A DNA stretch of 64,000 nt, taken from contig JAFKAC010000004.1 of assembly GCA_025766275.1 (NCBI GenBank), forward strand, positions 2,232,001 through 2,296,000, read 5' to 3'. Each line of letters begins with the position of its first letter. Position 1 is the stretch's first letter. Of this stretch, positions 46,722-57,900 are shown piece by piece. Origin of the DNA: Lactarius indigo (Eukaryota; Basidiomycota; Agaricomycetes; Russulales; Russulaceae). The position numbers were made by a program, and so were the translations under genes. The notes under the pieces were generated by a model. The model did not search any database. It saw only the letters and a list, made by a program, of their open reading frames with translations, and had not been told where the DNA came from.

Positions 46722-47228
46722 TGTTACGCTCCACCGGCGTTAGTCCGACTTGGACTCGAGAAGGGCGTAATCGACTTAGCGAAAGTGAGGCGAATGGGGA
46801 TCACGTGTCAACCCAACGCGAGGTGAACAGGGGCACACGGGCACACTCTGCACCTGAAGGTAGAAATGGCGGTTCCTTGGTGAACCGAAGTGGAAGCACT
46901 CTTAGTCCGAGACTAAGGCAGATGAAAGGCGAGTCAAGTGGTGGATTGAAGAAGACCAAGATGGGGACTCTTGGTCTTCCGAGTCAACTACTTATACAGA
47001 TACACGCGGGCTTTAAAGCGCCGCTAGAATAGTAAGTAACCAATAGCGTAACTAGCTCGAACCCTAGTACCGCTATCCTAGGAATGAGTCATTCATGAGT
47101 CACAATCACATGTGAACTACTATAATGACTGATACGAAGTAAGAGTCCATGACTAATGCTGATACCGGACCGTAGTCATAACCGGTCATGAGTCGTGTGT
47201 GATGAGTCATTAAGTCCGTACCGTAACA
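46722..47228 (-). repeat. element A 5' LTR
   Basis: It is 507 bp, read as identical to the 39420 copy. It contains the TATA box and start region at 46951-46996. After it, at 47229, comes the ACCAG target duplication. Confidence 0.95.
46951..46996 (-). promoter_or_regulatory. element A promoter: TATA box and inverted repeat at the predicted start
   Basis: On the minus strand TATAAG begins at 46996, and ATCTTGGTCTTC begins 34 bases downstream at 46962, the predicted RNA start. Just upstream is the inverted copy GAAGACCAAGA, so the start sits in a near-perfect palindrome with a 5-base centre. Confidence 0.6.
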
Positions 47229-48357
47229 ACCAGTACCTATCTCGACAACCATTGCACCCTTGACACCCATGGCTAGTGGCAGTGGAAGCAGCTTGGGAAC
47301 AGTAATGGGTCCTTTGCAAGGAGCAGCCCTGTCATTTTTTGATGGAAACTGGGCACAAAGTCAATAGTTCCTACACAAATTTAACCAATATCGCTGAGTC
47401 AATCGAACAAATGAAAGGATGGTCAGCCCATATCAATGCGTGGCCCTCGCACTTACCTTAATCAGGGGACCAGCGGTCAAGAATTGAAATCAGAGTCAGG
47501 ATTGGAAACTGGATGCGAAAGTCAACAATCCGATGAACCCAATACCAGAAACTAGTGAATCACTGTGGAATGACTTCGTAGCCAATTTCGAACAAGCATG
47601 GACGGACACACTAAGTCAGCAAAATGCTTATGCAAAGCTAACAGCGCTTGGTGACGCCCAACCGAGTTACCTTTCTCAGTTGTTTACTATTATGCCCACA
47701 CGTGAGTCTCAGCTTACATACTTCATCATAATTTCTCTTGTTGTATGACTGAAGACCAGCCTTGTATTATGTACTGCCCCGGAATAAAATCGATTCAAAA
47801 AAAAAAAAAAGCTAACAGTGCTCACCATGAAAGGGGGCAATATTGATGAATATATTGCGATGTTCGAACAGCTAGCAGAAGCTGCCGACTGGGACTTAAC
47901 GGCCAAAGGAACTGTAGACCTCTTCCGAAGAGGACTAAGAAAAGGGTTATTGGTGTCTTGCTTCAAATGAAGTAAAATGTCAATTACTATGAGGGACTGG
48001 AAAGAAGCCACTCGAGAGGAAGTCCAGCGCTACTGAACGATCACCAATTGCATAGCCTCCATCAGAAAAACCACGTCCTTACCTGTCCAAACAACACAAC
48101 CTAAGCCTGTCAGCTGAAACAACCAAGTTGTACCTATGGAAGTAGACGCAACACAAACATACGTTCCCTGAGTACGGACCCCACAGGAACTTGTGGAGAT
48201 AGATCGGTGTTGCAAAGAGGGGTTATGTTTCCATTGTAAAAAGACGGGACATTTGTCATGCGATTGTCCAGCAAAGAAGACAACTGCATGAGTCAATGAA
48301 ATAACCGCAGCGCCACCACCAGCAGTCCACGTACAGGAAGCCACACCCAAAAAACTG
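47229..48357 (+). pseudogene. element C gag, remaining part (capsid and zinc knuckle), with stops
   Basis: It continues the frame cut by element A: MASGSGSSLGTVMGPL at 47269, then a capsid-like region (ESLWNDFVANFEQAWTDTLS; GGNIDEYIAMFEQLAEAADW) and the zinc knuckle CFHCKKTGHLSCDC (CX2CX4HX4C) near 48220-48262. In-frame stops lie at 47365 (TAG), 47395 and 47485 (TGA), and five more TGA follow up to about 48290. A small poly(A)-tailed insert interrupts it at 47649-47808. Confidence 0.8.
47649..47808 (+). mobile_element. small poly(A)-tailed insertion in element C gag
   Basis: About 160 bp ends in AATAAA-TCGATTC and a run of A. It is flanked by the direct repeat AAGCTAACAG(C/T)GCT (47635-47648 and 47809-47822). 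Removing the insert and one repeat restores the gag frame (NAYAKLTALTMKGGNIDEY). These are marks of L1-like retroposition of a truncated transcript, SINE or LINE end. The source was not identified. Confidence 0.65.
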
Positions 48358-51300
48358 ATGACAGACATACTTGGGTTGTCTGCAGCAGAATGCCAGAACA
48401 TGATTTCTCAGTTATTAATGGAGGCCAGCCTAGATGAAGATGATGCAGATGAAGAGGTCACAATTAATGCTATCCATAGTACCTCAAACGACACACTCAC
48501 CATTGAACTCCCCCTCAAAGGATCGACAAAAACAATTTCAGCTCTAATCGATTCCGGCGCATTGGACAACTTCATTGACTCTGCCTGTGTGAGCGAACTC
48601 GGTCTGCAAACCATATCTGTAAAGGGCCGTTTGGTGTACAATGTGGACAGTACACCAAACGAAAACAGCGATATCACCAAGGCTTGCCGAGCCTGCGTTA
48701 AGTGGGGACGACAACAATACGATACCCTGTTGTACGTTACTCACCTAGGATGACCCCGTATAATCCTCAGGCACCCCTGGTTCTGGACAATGGATCCATG
48801 CATCAGTTGGACCACTAATTGCCTCGAAGGGGAACCTCGTAGGATCACAATTGAAAGAGAGTCAACAATTGCCACGATTGCACAGCAAATGGCAGAAAAG
48901 GCAACAACAAAAGAAGAAAAATTACCATCACACTATGAACCATGGTTGATAGTATTCTCAGAAGAAGCCGCAATGTGCTTCCCCCTGAAACGAGAAGATG
49001 ACCACATGATCACTCTCCTACTGGAAGCCCCCACTACCTTGAAGTGCAAAATCTATCCATTGAACGTGAAGGAACTTGCGCATCTTGATGAATTTTTACA
49101 GGAACATTTGCAAAAAGGGTATATCCGAGAGTCAAAATCACCTTATGCCTCATCATTTTTCTTTCTTAAGAAAAAAGACAGCAAACTAAGACCAGTTCAG
49201 GACTATAAGCCACTCAATCAGATAACATTGAAAGACACATATCCGATTCCCCTGATCTCAAATCTCTTGGATCAATTAGCAGATAAAACCCTGTTCACGA
49301 AGTTTGACATACGATGGGGGTATAACAATATTTGTATCAATGATGGCGACCAGTGGAAGGCCACGTTCAAAACGCCATGGGGACTATTTGAACCCATGGT
49401 CATGTATTTTGGACTCACTAACTCTCTGGCGACCTTTGTTCGTGCCATGAATCGTATTTTTCGTGTGCTATTACTAAGATACCCAACAGAACTCTTCATC
49501 TATATGGACGATATATTGATCGCCACTGTCCTCAACTACATACACCATCGATCTATCATGGGACAAGTACTCCAGATACTGAAAGACAAGAGTTACTTCT
49601 TAAAACTGTCAAAATGCGCTTTCGAACACATGGAAATCGATTATCTCAGAATGACTATCTTGAACTGAACCATACAAATGGGTGACAATAAAGTCTCCAG
49701 ACTCCATAACTGGCCACACCAATTACATACAGTGAAACAAGTATGCAGTACCCTCAGTGTTCTCGGATATCAACACCCATTTATCCCTCGATATGCTGAA
49801 ATCGCACGCCCACTTACTGATCTACTAAAAAAGGACACCACCTTTATTTGGACACCTGAGTGCACATGTGCCCTCAACACTCTGCTCTCCATTGCATGTT
49901 CACGGCCGGCTCTGCAACAACTGAACCCAACACTGCCATTTCAATCACAAACCGATGCCTCCTTATTTGCAATCAGCACCATCCTCACACAAACAGATTC
50001 CCAGAGAACATAACAAGCTATTGGGTACTTTTCACAATCGTTGACCCCAGCCGAATGAAACTATGATGTGTATGACTGCGAACTCCTCGCCCTAGTTCAC
50101 AGCCTTGAGCACTGGCAACATCTTCTGGTTGCCACGACACACCCTGTTACTGTCCTTGTGGATCACCAGAATCTCCTCCATTACCGCGCACCTCAGCACA
50201 TCAACTGCCACGTTGCTTGTCTGGTGAACGTCCTTGCTGACTACCATATTAAACTTTGCCACATCCCGGGACCTAGTCTTCATGCTGATGCACTATCACG
50301 ACACCCATCCCTCGTCCCTGCTGTTGCAGATAATACCGCAGTCACTGTACTCCCTTCGACGTTTTTCATCAACCTTGCCCAAGTCACCTCCTTAGACAAT
50401 CGCTGCCGCACTCCCCAAGCCTCTCATCCAACTTTCTTTACCACCATCCAATTGCCACTCGTTTGCAATCCGTCCGGTCTTTACTTTCACGATAACCGAC
50501 TAGTGATCATGGACGATCCCTCCCTAAGGAGGGGGGTAATTTGGTCATTTCACAACCTTCTACCTGCCAGCCACCCAGGACAAACAAACACCCTACTCAC
50601 CATTCAGAAACACTACTGGTGGCCCAAAATGAAGGACAATATAATGGACTACGTATGCGGTTGTACAATGTGCCAGGCTAACAAAAACCTCACAAATCGC
50701 CCACGAGTCCCACTAACGCCAATCTTTCCAAACAACTCACTACCCTTCCAAACCATTGCACTTGACTTCATCACCAAATTACCGAAATCACATGGGTTTG
50801 ACTCAATCCTAATGATCACCGACCAAGGTTGTTCAAAAGCAAATATCTTCATACCATGGAAAGAGAAATTCAGTACTGAAGAAGTTGCAAGTGCATACCT
50901 TCGCTACGTGCTACCCCATTATGGACTACCACACAAAGTAATATCAGACCATGACCCTCAATTCACAGCGTCATTAGCAAAGGCACTATGCGTGGCACTT
51001 GACATACAACAGAACATCAGTTCGGCATATCACCTGCAAACGGACGGACAATCCGAAAGAATCAATCAAAAGTTGGAACAATATCTTAGGATGTATGCTA
51101 ACTACCAACAGGACAATTGGGCACCAATGCTCCCTATCGCCCAGTATGCTACAAACACGTGGCCTTCCAAAACTACATGGAAATCACCGTTTGAGCTAAT
51201 TATGGGTTTCGTCCCATCAGTACATCAACCCAAAACCCTGATGAGTTCACCAACAGCAGATGAGCAATTGACAACCCTAACCAAAGCACGAACTGACGCC

Positions 51301-52364
51301 CAGACTGCCATGAGGAACGCACAGCAAAAATGGATCACAAAGTTGCCACGTTATCAACCCTATCGATTGGGCAATAAAGTCTGGCTAGACGTCACTAATT
51401 TGCAAACCATGCACCCATCAGCTAAATTAGCACCGAAATGATATGGGCTGTTCATAGTCCTACAGAAGCTCTCAGACATCATGTATCGATTACAGTTGCC
51501 AGCTCATTGGAAGATCCATGAAGTATTCCATGTGGGGTTACTAAGTCCATATCTCGAAACACTGACAAATGATAACAAAGAAGTGAACCCCCCACCCGAA
51601 CTCATCGACGGGGAACTTGAATGGGAAGTTGAGCAAATTCTTGACTATCGGACGCACGGACGCAAAAAGACTCCTCAGTACTTAGTGCGATGGAAAGGTT
51701 TTTCCGCAGCCCATGATAGCTGGGAACCAATCACTAACGTACACGCTCCTGACCTCATTCAACAGTATAAAGAAAGATCTAAGGTAACAGTCAACACTAT
51801 CACCACCATGGATCGCCATCCCCCACAGTTCCTGATCATAGCTGCGCAAGAACTCCCAGACGACATCAATCGACGCATTGACCGTGAGGTCAACAAATGG
51901 GTGAAAGTAGGGCCATCTTACAATGCCCTGCTGAACTCGCCACATTCATGTGAAGATATGTGGGGCCTAAGCACTCATATAGGGGACGATGGTAACCACT
52001 ATCAACACTCCCAGGCTAAACAATGGCGACAGCAGCAACTCAGATGAGAGGCATTAGAGGAAATTGCTCAACAGCAGGTTGACAGGGCCACTTGGGAGGT
52101 GCCATCCCAGCGTCTGCCACACCCTCTTCCTGCCAAACCCATTGCTAACACCTCACCACCCCCCGGGGATTGGCAAAAGACTTTACCTGAACACCCATAT
52201 CAGGTAGAGATCCCCCACTCGGATGGCGAATGCAGGAACACTGCATACCTACAATTTGTCATAAATCAGTGCAATCAACCGATTGTTATTGCCATGGAAG
52301 GTTGAGGAAAACCTTACTACTACACAGAACTGAAGGTGCATCCACGACCCAACATACTCCCTCG
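48358..52364 (+). pseudogene. element C pol: protease, RT, RNase H, integrase, chromodomain and tail, with stops
   Basis: Seen: protease ALIDSGALDNF (about 48540), RT with QDYKPLNQITLKDTYPIPLI and YMDDILIAT (49501-49527), RNase H remnant (YDVYDCELLALVHSLEHW), integrase HYWWPKMKDNIMDYV with CTMCQANK, TIALDFITKLP, SDHDPQFT and GQSERINQ, and chromodomain EWEVEQILDYR...PQYLVRWKGFSAAHDSWEPI (51618-51740). A post-chromodomain tail (IDREVNKWVKVGPSYNALLN) follows. Stops include TGA at 48751, 49666, 50063, 51439, 52045 and 52303, and TAA at 50011. The order is that of a Ty3 chromovirus. Confidence 0.88.
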
Positions 52365-52969
52365 TGTTGATAAGTGACCCTTGTGCACTTAGCGGCTTGT
52401 ACGGACTGGACTTACAGCACGGACTGCTTTAGATTAGATATATAGGACTTGTAGATTAGATACTATTTGATCTGTACAATCTGGACTTATCATTGTGTCA
52501 TCACTATACTTCTATGATATCATTTGTCCGGACTCTGCGTTGTACTCAATGCCTTTGTTCTTTACTTAGCATTATCTTTATTATGATGTCAGTATGATAT
52601 CATCTAGTTCTGGACTCTCCTTGTTCTCCTTCCCTTGTTCTCAAAGCGTCCACTCCTTTGTCCCTTTGTAGAACAATAGCACCTTTGTATTCTGTGACTA
52701 GCGTTACTTACCTTGTATTACTGTCACCCTCTGTAGGAGTATAAGTAGAGTACCATGTACGCTCCTGGTCCACATCAGTTCTCACTGCTTGTGTGCCAGG
52801 TAAGCCTCTTGTCTCTCAATGTATAACATCAGTTCTCACTGTTTGTGTGCCAGACACTTCTGCTTTACCTTGCTAGATCTCCTGTTGCTGCTTTCCAGCC
52901 ACCCAGCCTATCTCACCACAGAACACTTTGTCCCTCTGTGAGTATGCTATCTATGTGTGCTGTTCATCA
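52365..52969 (+). repeat. solo copia-family LTR inside element C
   Basis: It is 605 bp, begins TGTTGATAAGTGACC and ends TGTTCATCA, and resembles the LTRs of element D. The 5-bp duplication CCTCG lies at 52360-52364 and 52970-52974, so it is a true insertion reduced by LTR-LTR recombination. Taking it out rejoins the C tail frame (NILPRILEKEYIDIFRPD). Confidence 0.9.
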
Positions 52970-53556
52970 CCTCGCATCCTAGAAAAAGAGTACATCGACA
53001 TCTTTCGACCAGACCACCCCGCCTGATCGGAAGTAGACAAAGCATTAGCACGACTTGCTGACCCCAGCGTAAGCGCCAATGTTTATTGCCTCCAGCAATC
53101 CGTCACGCTTCAGCAACAACTCACGCATTGTCTGCGAGAAGCCGAGTACAACCTCACAGACTGGGCTACTAGCGCCACCAAAGTCGACAAGCACATACTT
53201 GAGGCATGCGCCATCATAAGGCTTTCCCCCTGCCTCCTGAAACCGATGCCAACAGCACTAGCCAATGTTTTCACTCATGACAGCATTTCAGACCCTCAAC
53301 TCTGACATCACCGAGCCGTACTTATGGCCGAACAAGTCCTCCCCATCCCACCTTGCACCCTACCGCACACTTTCGCAGAAGCTGTTGTCGCTAACCCTTG
53401 CCAACTGACGTACCCACAATTGCATGACAAGCTGCGATGAACAGTGTCCCCCAAAGTACCAGAGCAGGGAGAGATCCCATCGTCCTCTCCAGTATCCACG
53501 AACCCAACACTCATCGACTCGACTTGCAGCATAGGTCGAAGTGAAGATCAATGAGC
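52970..53556 (+). pseudogene. element C pol tail, middle part
   Basis: This is the post-chromodomain tail with TGA stops near 53021, 53302 and 53438. It encodes KALARLADPSVSANVYCLQQ and REAEYNLTDWATSATKVDKH, helical and without a recognised domain. It is cut at 53556 by element D. Confidence 0.65.
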
Positions 53557-54158
53557 TGTTGATAAGTGACCCCTGCGCACTTAGCGGCTCGTACGGACCG
53601 GACTTGCAGCATGGACTGCTTTAGATTAGATTAATTGGACTTGTAGATTACTTACATTTGATCTGTACAATCTAGCGCTGATCAATGCGTCATGTATGAC
53701 ATCATGTAGAACACTCCGGACACTTCATTGTACTCAGTCCTTTGTTCTCCTTTAGTTCTTATCTTTATTGTGATGTCATTATGATATCATCTTTGTCTGG
53801 ACTCTCCTTGTTCTAGTCGCCTTGTTCCCTTTTCATACACTCCTTTTGTCCTGTATGTAGAACAACGCTCCTTGTATTCTGTGACTCTACGTTACCACTC
53901 TTGTACTAGTGTCACACCTCTGTACAGTATAAGTAGTAGTGCTTGTACGCTCCTGGTCCACATCAGTTCTCTCACTGCTGTGTGCCAGGTATGTCCTCTC
54001 CACTGTAATACCAACATCAGTTCTCTCACTGCTGTGTGCCAGACTACCATCTTGCTTCACTTGCTTGACACCTCCTGTGCTGCTTCTCAGTCACCCTCTG
54101 TATCTCACCACAGTACTTTGTCCCACTGTGAGTATAGTTCCTATGTGTCTGTTCATCA
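53557..54158 (+). repeat. element D 5' LTR
   Basis: It is 602 bp, TGTTGATAAG...TGTTCATCA. It contains a doubled phrase CATCAGTTCTCTCACTGCTGT in two near copies about 53 bp apart (described, not a coding feature). TATAAGTAG lies at about 53929. Confidence 0.93.
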
Positions 54159-54170
54159 GGTTATGGGCCC
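54159..54170 (+). other. element D primer-binding site matching the initiator tRNA anticodon region
   Basis: GGTTATGGGCCC directly follows the LTR. Its complement, GGGCCCATAACC, is the anticodon stem-loop of eukaryotic initiator tRNA-Met (CAU underlined by position). Drosophila copia primes this way with a tRNA half. Confidence 0.75.
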
Positions 54171-54942
54171 TGGTGCCCTAGCCACTCCACTTGGCTGGTC
54201 ACTGTCTTCCTAGGAGGACACACCAGGCTAAGGTCTGTCTGGGGCCTTACCAGCCTTGCCCAAGGCAGAGGACAGTGGGGCGCCACTTGTCTCTGCTGAG
54301 GAACCTCCTGTATCATGTACTGCCCAGTAGTCCTACTTTCACCCCTACTGTTTTCCTAGCCCCTGCGCTATGCGCAAGGAGACTGGGTCTGGTAGCCCCT
54401 TAACTTCAAAATATCCAGGTGTGCATGGCCCATTGGGCTGTGTATTGTGGAGCTTAGTGCCAGCTGTCTCTGGTGCTCCACACTGGGCGCAGGATCTCCT
54501 CACCATGGGAGTGTAAAACCTGGTTCAGGCTCTGGGGGGTGTTCACCACTATGGTGTTCTGCAACCAGATACCTACCTTGTAGCGGCAATGGGAAAGGAT
54601 TCAGTAAAGCCACTTGTGGCGATGAGGCAACCAACAGGCCGAGGAGGCTGAGGTAGACAGCCTTGGGCTCTGAAAGCATTCCCTTCACCTTCCCCCTGAC
54701 GCAAACCATTTGAGCTGTGTCTTAGACACATCCTGGCTGGCAGCTAGCTCATGGTATGGCAAAGGGACTCTTCCAACCTGGGCCTAGCCCTTGTATCACT
54801 GGCATACTATCAGGAGGCAGGACGCGTTAGCGTTCTGGCCTTACAGAATCACAGACAGGAGTGGTATCCCCCTCTATCTTTATGTCTTGCAACTATGAAG
54901 CACTGTCGCTGACTGCTCCTCGGCGACAGATAAATCATCCCA
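54171..54942 (+). other. element D untranslated leader
   Basis: About 770 bp lies between the PBS and the polyprotein ATG. ORFs are short and without motifs. No splice sites were tested. Confidence 0.5.
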
Positions 54943-57900
54943 ATGTCTTCTCGCGCACCATCCCCCACTGGCGCTGCTGCCGGTGCTACTGCTACTGCGG
55001 GGGGCTCTACACTTCCCCCCACTGGATCCTCACCCTCTGCTCGTATTTCTGCTGCCTATGGCGCAACGTTCGGCATGCCTTCTGGCATTCGCCTTGAACA
55101 GTTTGATGGCACTCACTGGAATGAGTGGTCTGGGACGATTGAAGCCATCCTCACGCTGCACGAAGCAGAGGATGTGTTCACCCTCCACCATGGGCCAGTT
55201 GATGTCCCTCAAGATGAATGGGACTCAGTACAACGTCGGGCAAAGGCGTACCTCCGCCTCTACCTCAAACCTGACGTCTACTCCCTCGTCGCCGACAACA
55301 CCGCCTACCCCACGTTCAAAGCTAAGTGGGATAAGCTCAGAGACGTATACGCTGGTGCTTCGGGCAGCACCACTATCTTCAATCTGTGGATCCAGCTAAC
55401 CCAAGCCCGCCTTGACGACTCCGCACCCATGGCCTCTCAATTGGCCAAGCTCAATGAGCTGCGGGTTGCCCTTTCCAATGCACAGATGGGTGTCACTGAC
55501 ACTCAATTCTGTCTCATTCTCCTCCACGCACTGCCACCCTCTTATGAGGTGTTGGCCTCTACCATCCTCGCCAGTGGGGCCCCCTCCGCACTCAAGCACG
55601 CTGAAATAATTGCGCGCATAGTGTCGGAAGAAGCTCGCCGCGCTGGGCCCTCTAGCTCCTCCCTCAACAAGGTGGCCCCCGTCAAGCCGACGGGCAAGAA
55701 GGGCAAGAAGGACCACTCCGGTCTCACTTGCCACTACTGCAACAAAAAGGGCCACATCAAGCCTGATTGCAGGAAGAGGAAGAAGGATGAGGCTGACGCA
55801 AAGGAGAAGGAGAAAGCAGGCAACAAGGCCGCCAATAGTCATGTCCTAGTACCTACCACCGCCTCTATTACAGAGGTCGTAGAGCCCAAGATAGATTGGG
55901 CCTCTGAATCAATCGGTGTTGCCTTGTATGCTGCCTCACGTGTGCGTTGGATGATGGACAGTGGTGCCACTCACCACATCACCCCACATCGGTCTGACTT
56001 CAAGGACTACACCCCAACTAAAGGCACTGTACGCCTGGGTGATAAGTCCACTATAGACCAAGTAGGTGTTGGGTCTGTCGTCTTTACTACGAGCCAGGGT
56101 ATCTCTATCACCCTCAGCAATGTGCTACACCTACCACAGGTGAAGACGCGCTTCCTGTCGACGCGCGCCCTAGCACAAAAAGGTGCTGAGATTGCCTTTG
56201 ACAGTGGCTCATTCAAAATATCTGTCAACCAAAAGTGTGTGGCCAAAGGCTACCTTGAGGACAACCTATACTGGTTGGACGCAGCCAGCGTCGGCCTCAA
56301 CGCCCACACAAAATCAAGTGCTGCCACACTTGATATCTGGCATCAACGCATGGGACACATCTCCTCTGCGGCGCTGAAAGCGCATGGTCCCTCGGCCACT
56401 ACTGGCATGGACATAGATAGCTCCACCACGGCCCACACAGTCTGCCGTGGGTGCGAGATGGGTAAATCCACTCGCCAACCCTTTTCTGTGTCCTCCAACA
56501 AAAGGACAACTCGTCAATTTGAGATTGTGCACAGTGACCTCGCTGGTCCTATGCAGACTCAGTCCCTGCAAGGCTCGACCTACACTGCCACCTTCATAGA
56601 CGACCACACTAAGTTCACTGTGGTACACTTCCTTAAGTCGAAGGACCAGTTTGCTAAGTCGCTGCAGATGTATTTGGCTTGGGGTGAAACCCAGTCTGGG
56701 CATAAACTGCGCGCTCTGCACTCTGACCGCGGTGGCGAATACATGTCGAGTGTCACGCAGGACATTCTCAAGCAGAAAGGGATAGAGCATCACCTAACGA
56801 TGCCGGGTTCACCACAGTCCAATGGAAAAGCCGAGCGGTTTAACCGCACCATTATGGATAAGGCAATGTCCATGCTTCACACAGCTGGCATGTCTAAAGG
56901 CTTCTGGGAGCATGCGGTGTGCGCAGCTGTGCACATCTATAACCGCTCTCCAGTCCGTGGGCTTAAGTGGCGCACTCCCTATGAGCTCTGGCACTCTGGC
57001 AAAGTGCCCGATGTCTCACATCTTCGCGTCTTTGGATGCAAGGGGTACATGCACGTACCCGCTGATAAGCGTCGCAAATTGGATGCGAAGGCCATTGAGG
57101 TCACACTTATTGGGTTTGAGCCCAAATCTAAGGGCTATAAGCTCTGGGACCGCTCAACCCGCTCCGTTCGAGTGTCCAGGGATGTGACATTCGACGAGAG
57201 TAGCTTCCCGTCCCTTCAGGGTGTTGAGACACACCCCACACCTTCACCACCAGTTGTGCCTAGCACAACAGTGACTGCCGTGCCTCACCCGCCGGCGTTA
57301 CCACCAATGCGAGCCCCCTCCCCTGCACACTCCAGTAGTAGTGAGGAGGAGGATGTAGAAAACCTTTTAGACCCCCCACAAGTCCAACCACGCCCTACCA
57401 CACCACCACCTGCTCTGCCAGCTCTGCCCACCACACCTAAACGTGAGCAGACCACTCCCACTTCACCTCCGCCGCGTCCTAGTGCAACACGCATTATGCG
57501 CCATGTCCCTCCTCCCTCACCAGAAATGCCTGGGGGATTTGAGGATCGTGCACAGCGTAGTCAGCTGTTGCGCGAGATGGACAATGCACCAAGGCGCAGT
57601 GCTTGTGCCCCTGTCCCTAATCCGCGTTACTTCAATGCGGACAATGCGGCATGGCGCAGCAGGCGTCTGGGGTATGCGGAGTTATTGGCTGCTGCCTTTG
57701 TAGGCCGAGACCCTGCAACTTATGCAGAGGCCATGCGGTCTGCAGCTGCAGATGAGTGGACTAAGGCGTGTCAGTATGAAATGGACGCCCTAGCTAAGAA
57801 TGGGACTTGGGAGTTAGTGGATCTCCCGCCTAATTGCAAGGCAGTAAAATCCAAATGGGTCTTTAAGCTCAAAGTGGATGGCCGCTACAGAGCTCGCTTG

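Larger units (their letters stand above)
39420..47228 (-). mobile_element. element A: young, apparently intact Ty3/gypsy chromovirus
   Basis: It is 7,809 bp on the minus strand. The two 507-bp LTRs read as identical, and the 5-bp duplication ACCAG lies at 39415-39419 and 47229-47233. It has an open gag frame, an open 1,600-codon pol frame in the -1 frame, a self-priming PBS and a polypurine tract, and I see no lesion. It landed inside the gag of element C. Confidence 0.95.

Noticed and set aside
53872..54213. 113-codon ORF repeated in the copia LTRs (also near 59603 and 60183)
   Set aside because: It lies across the LTR U3/R region and is repeated because the LTR is; its composition is low complexity.
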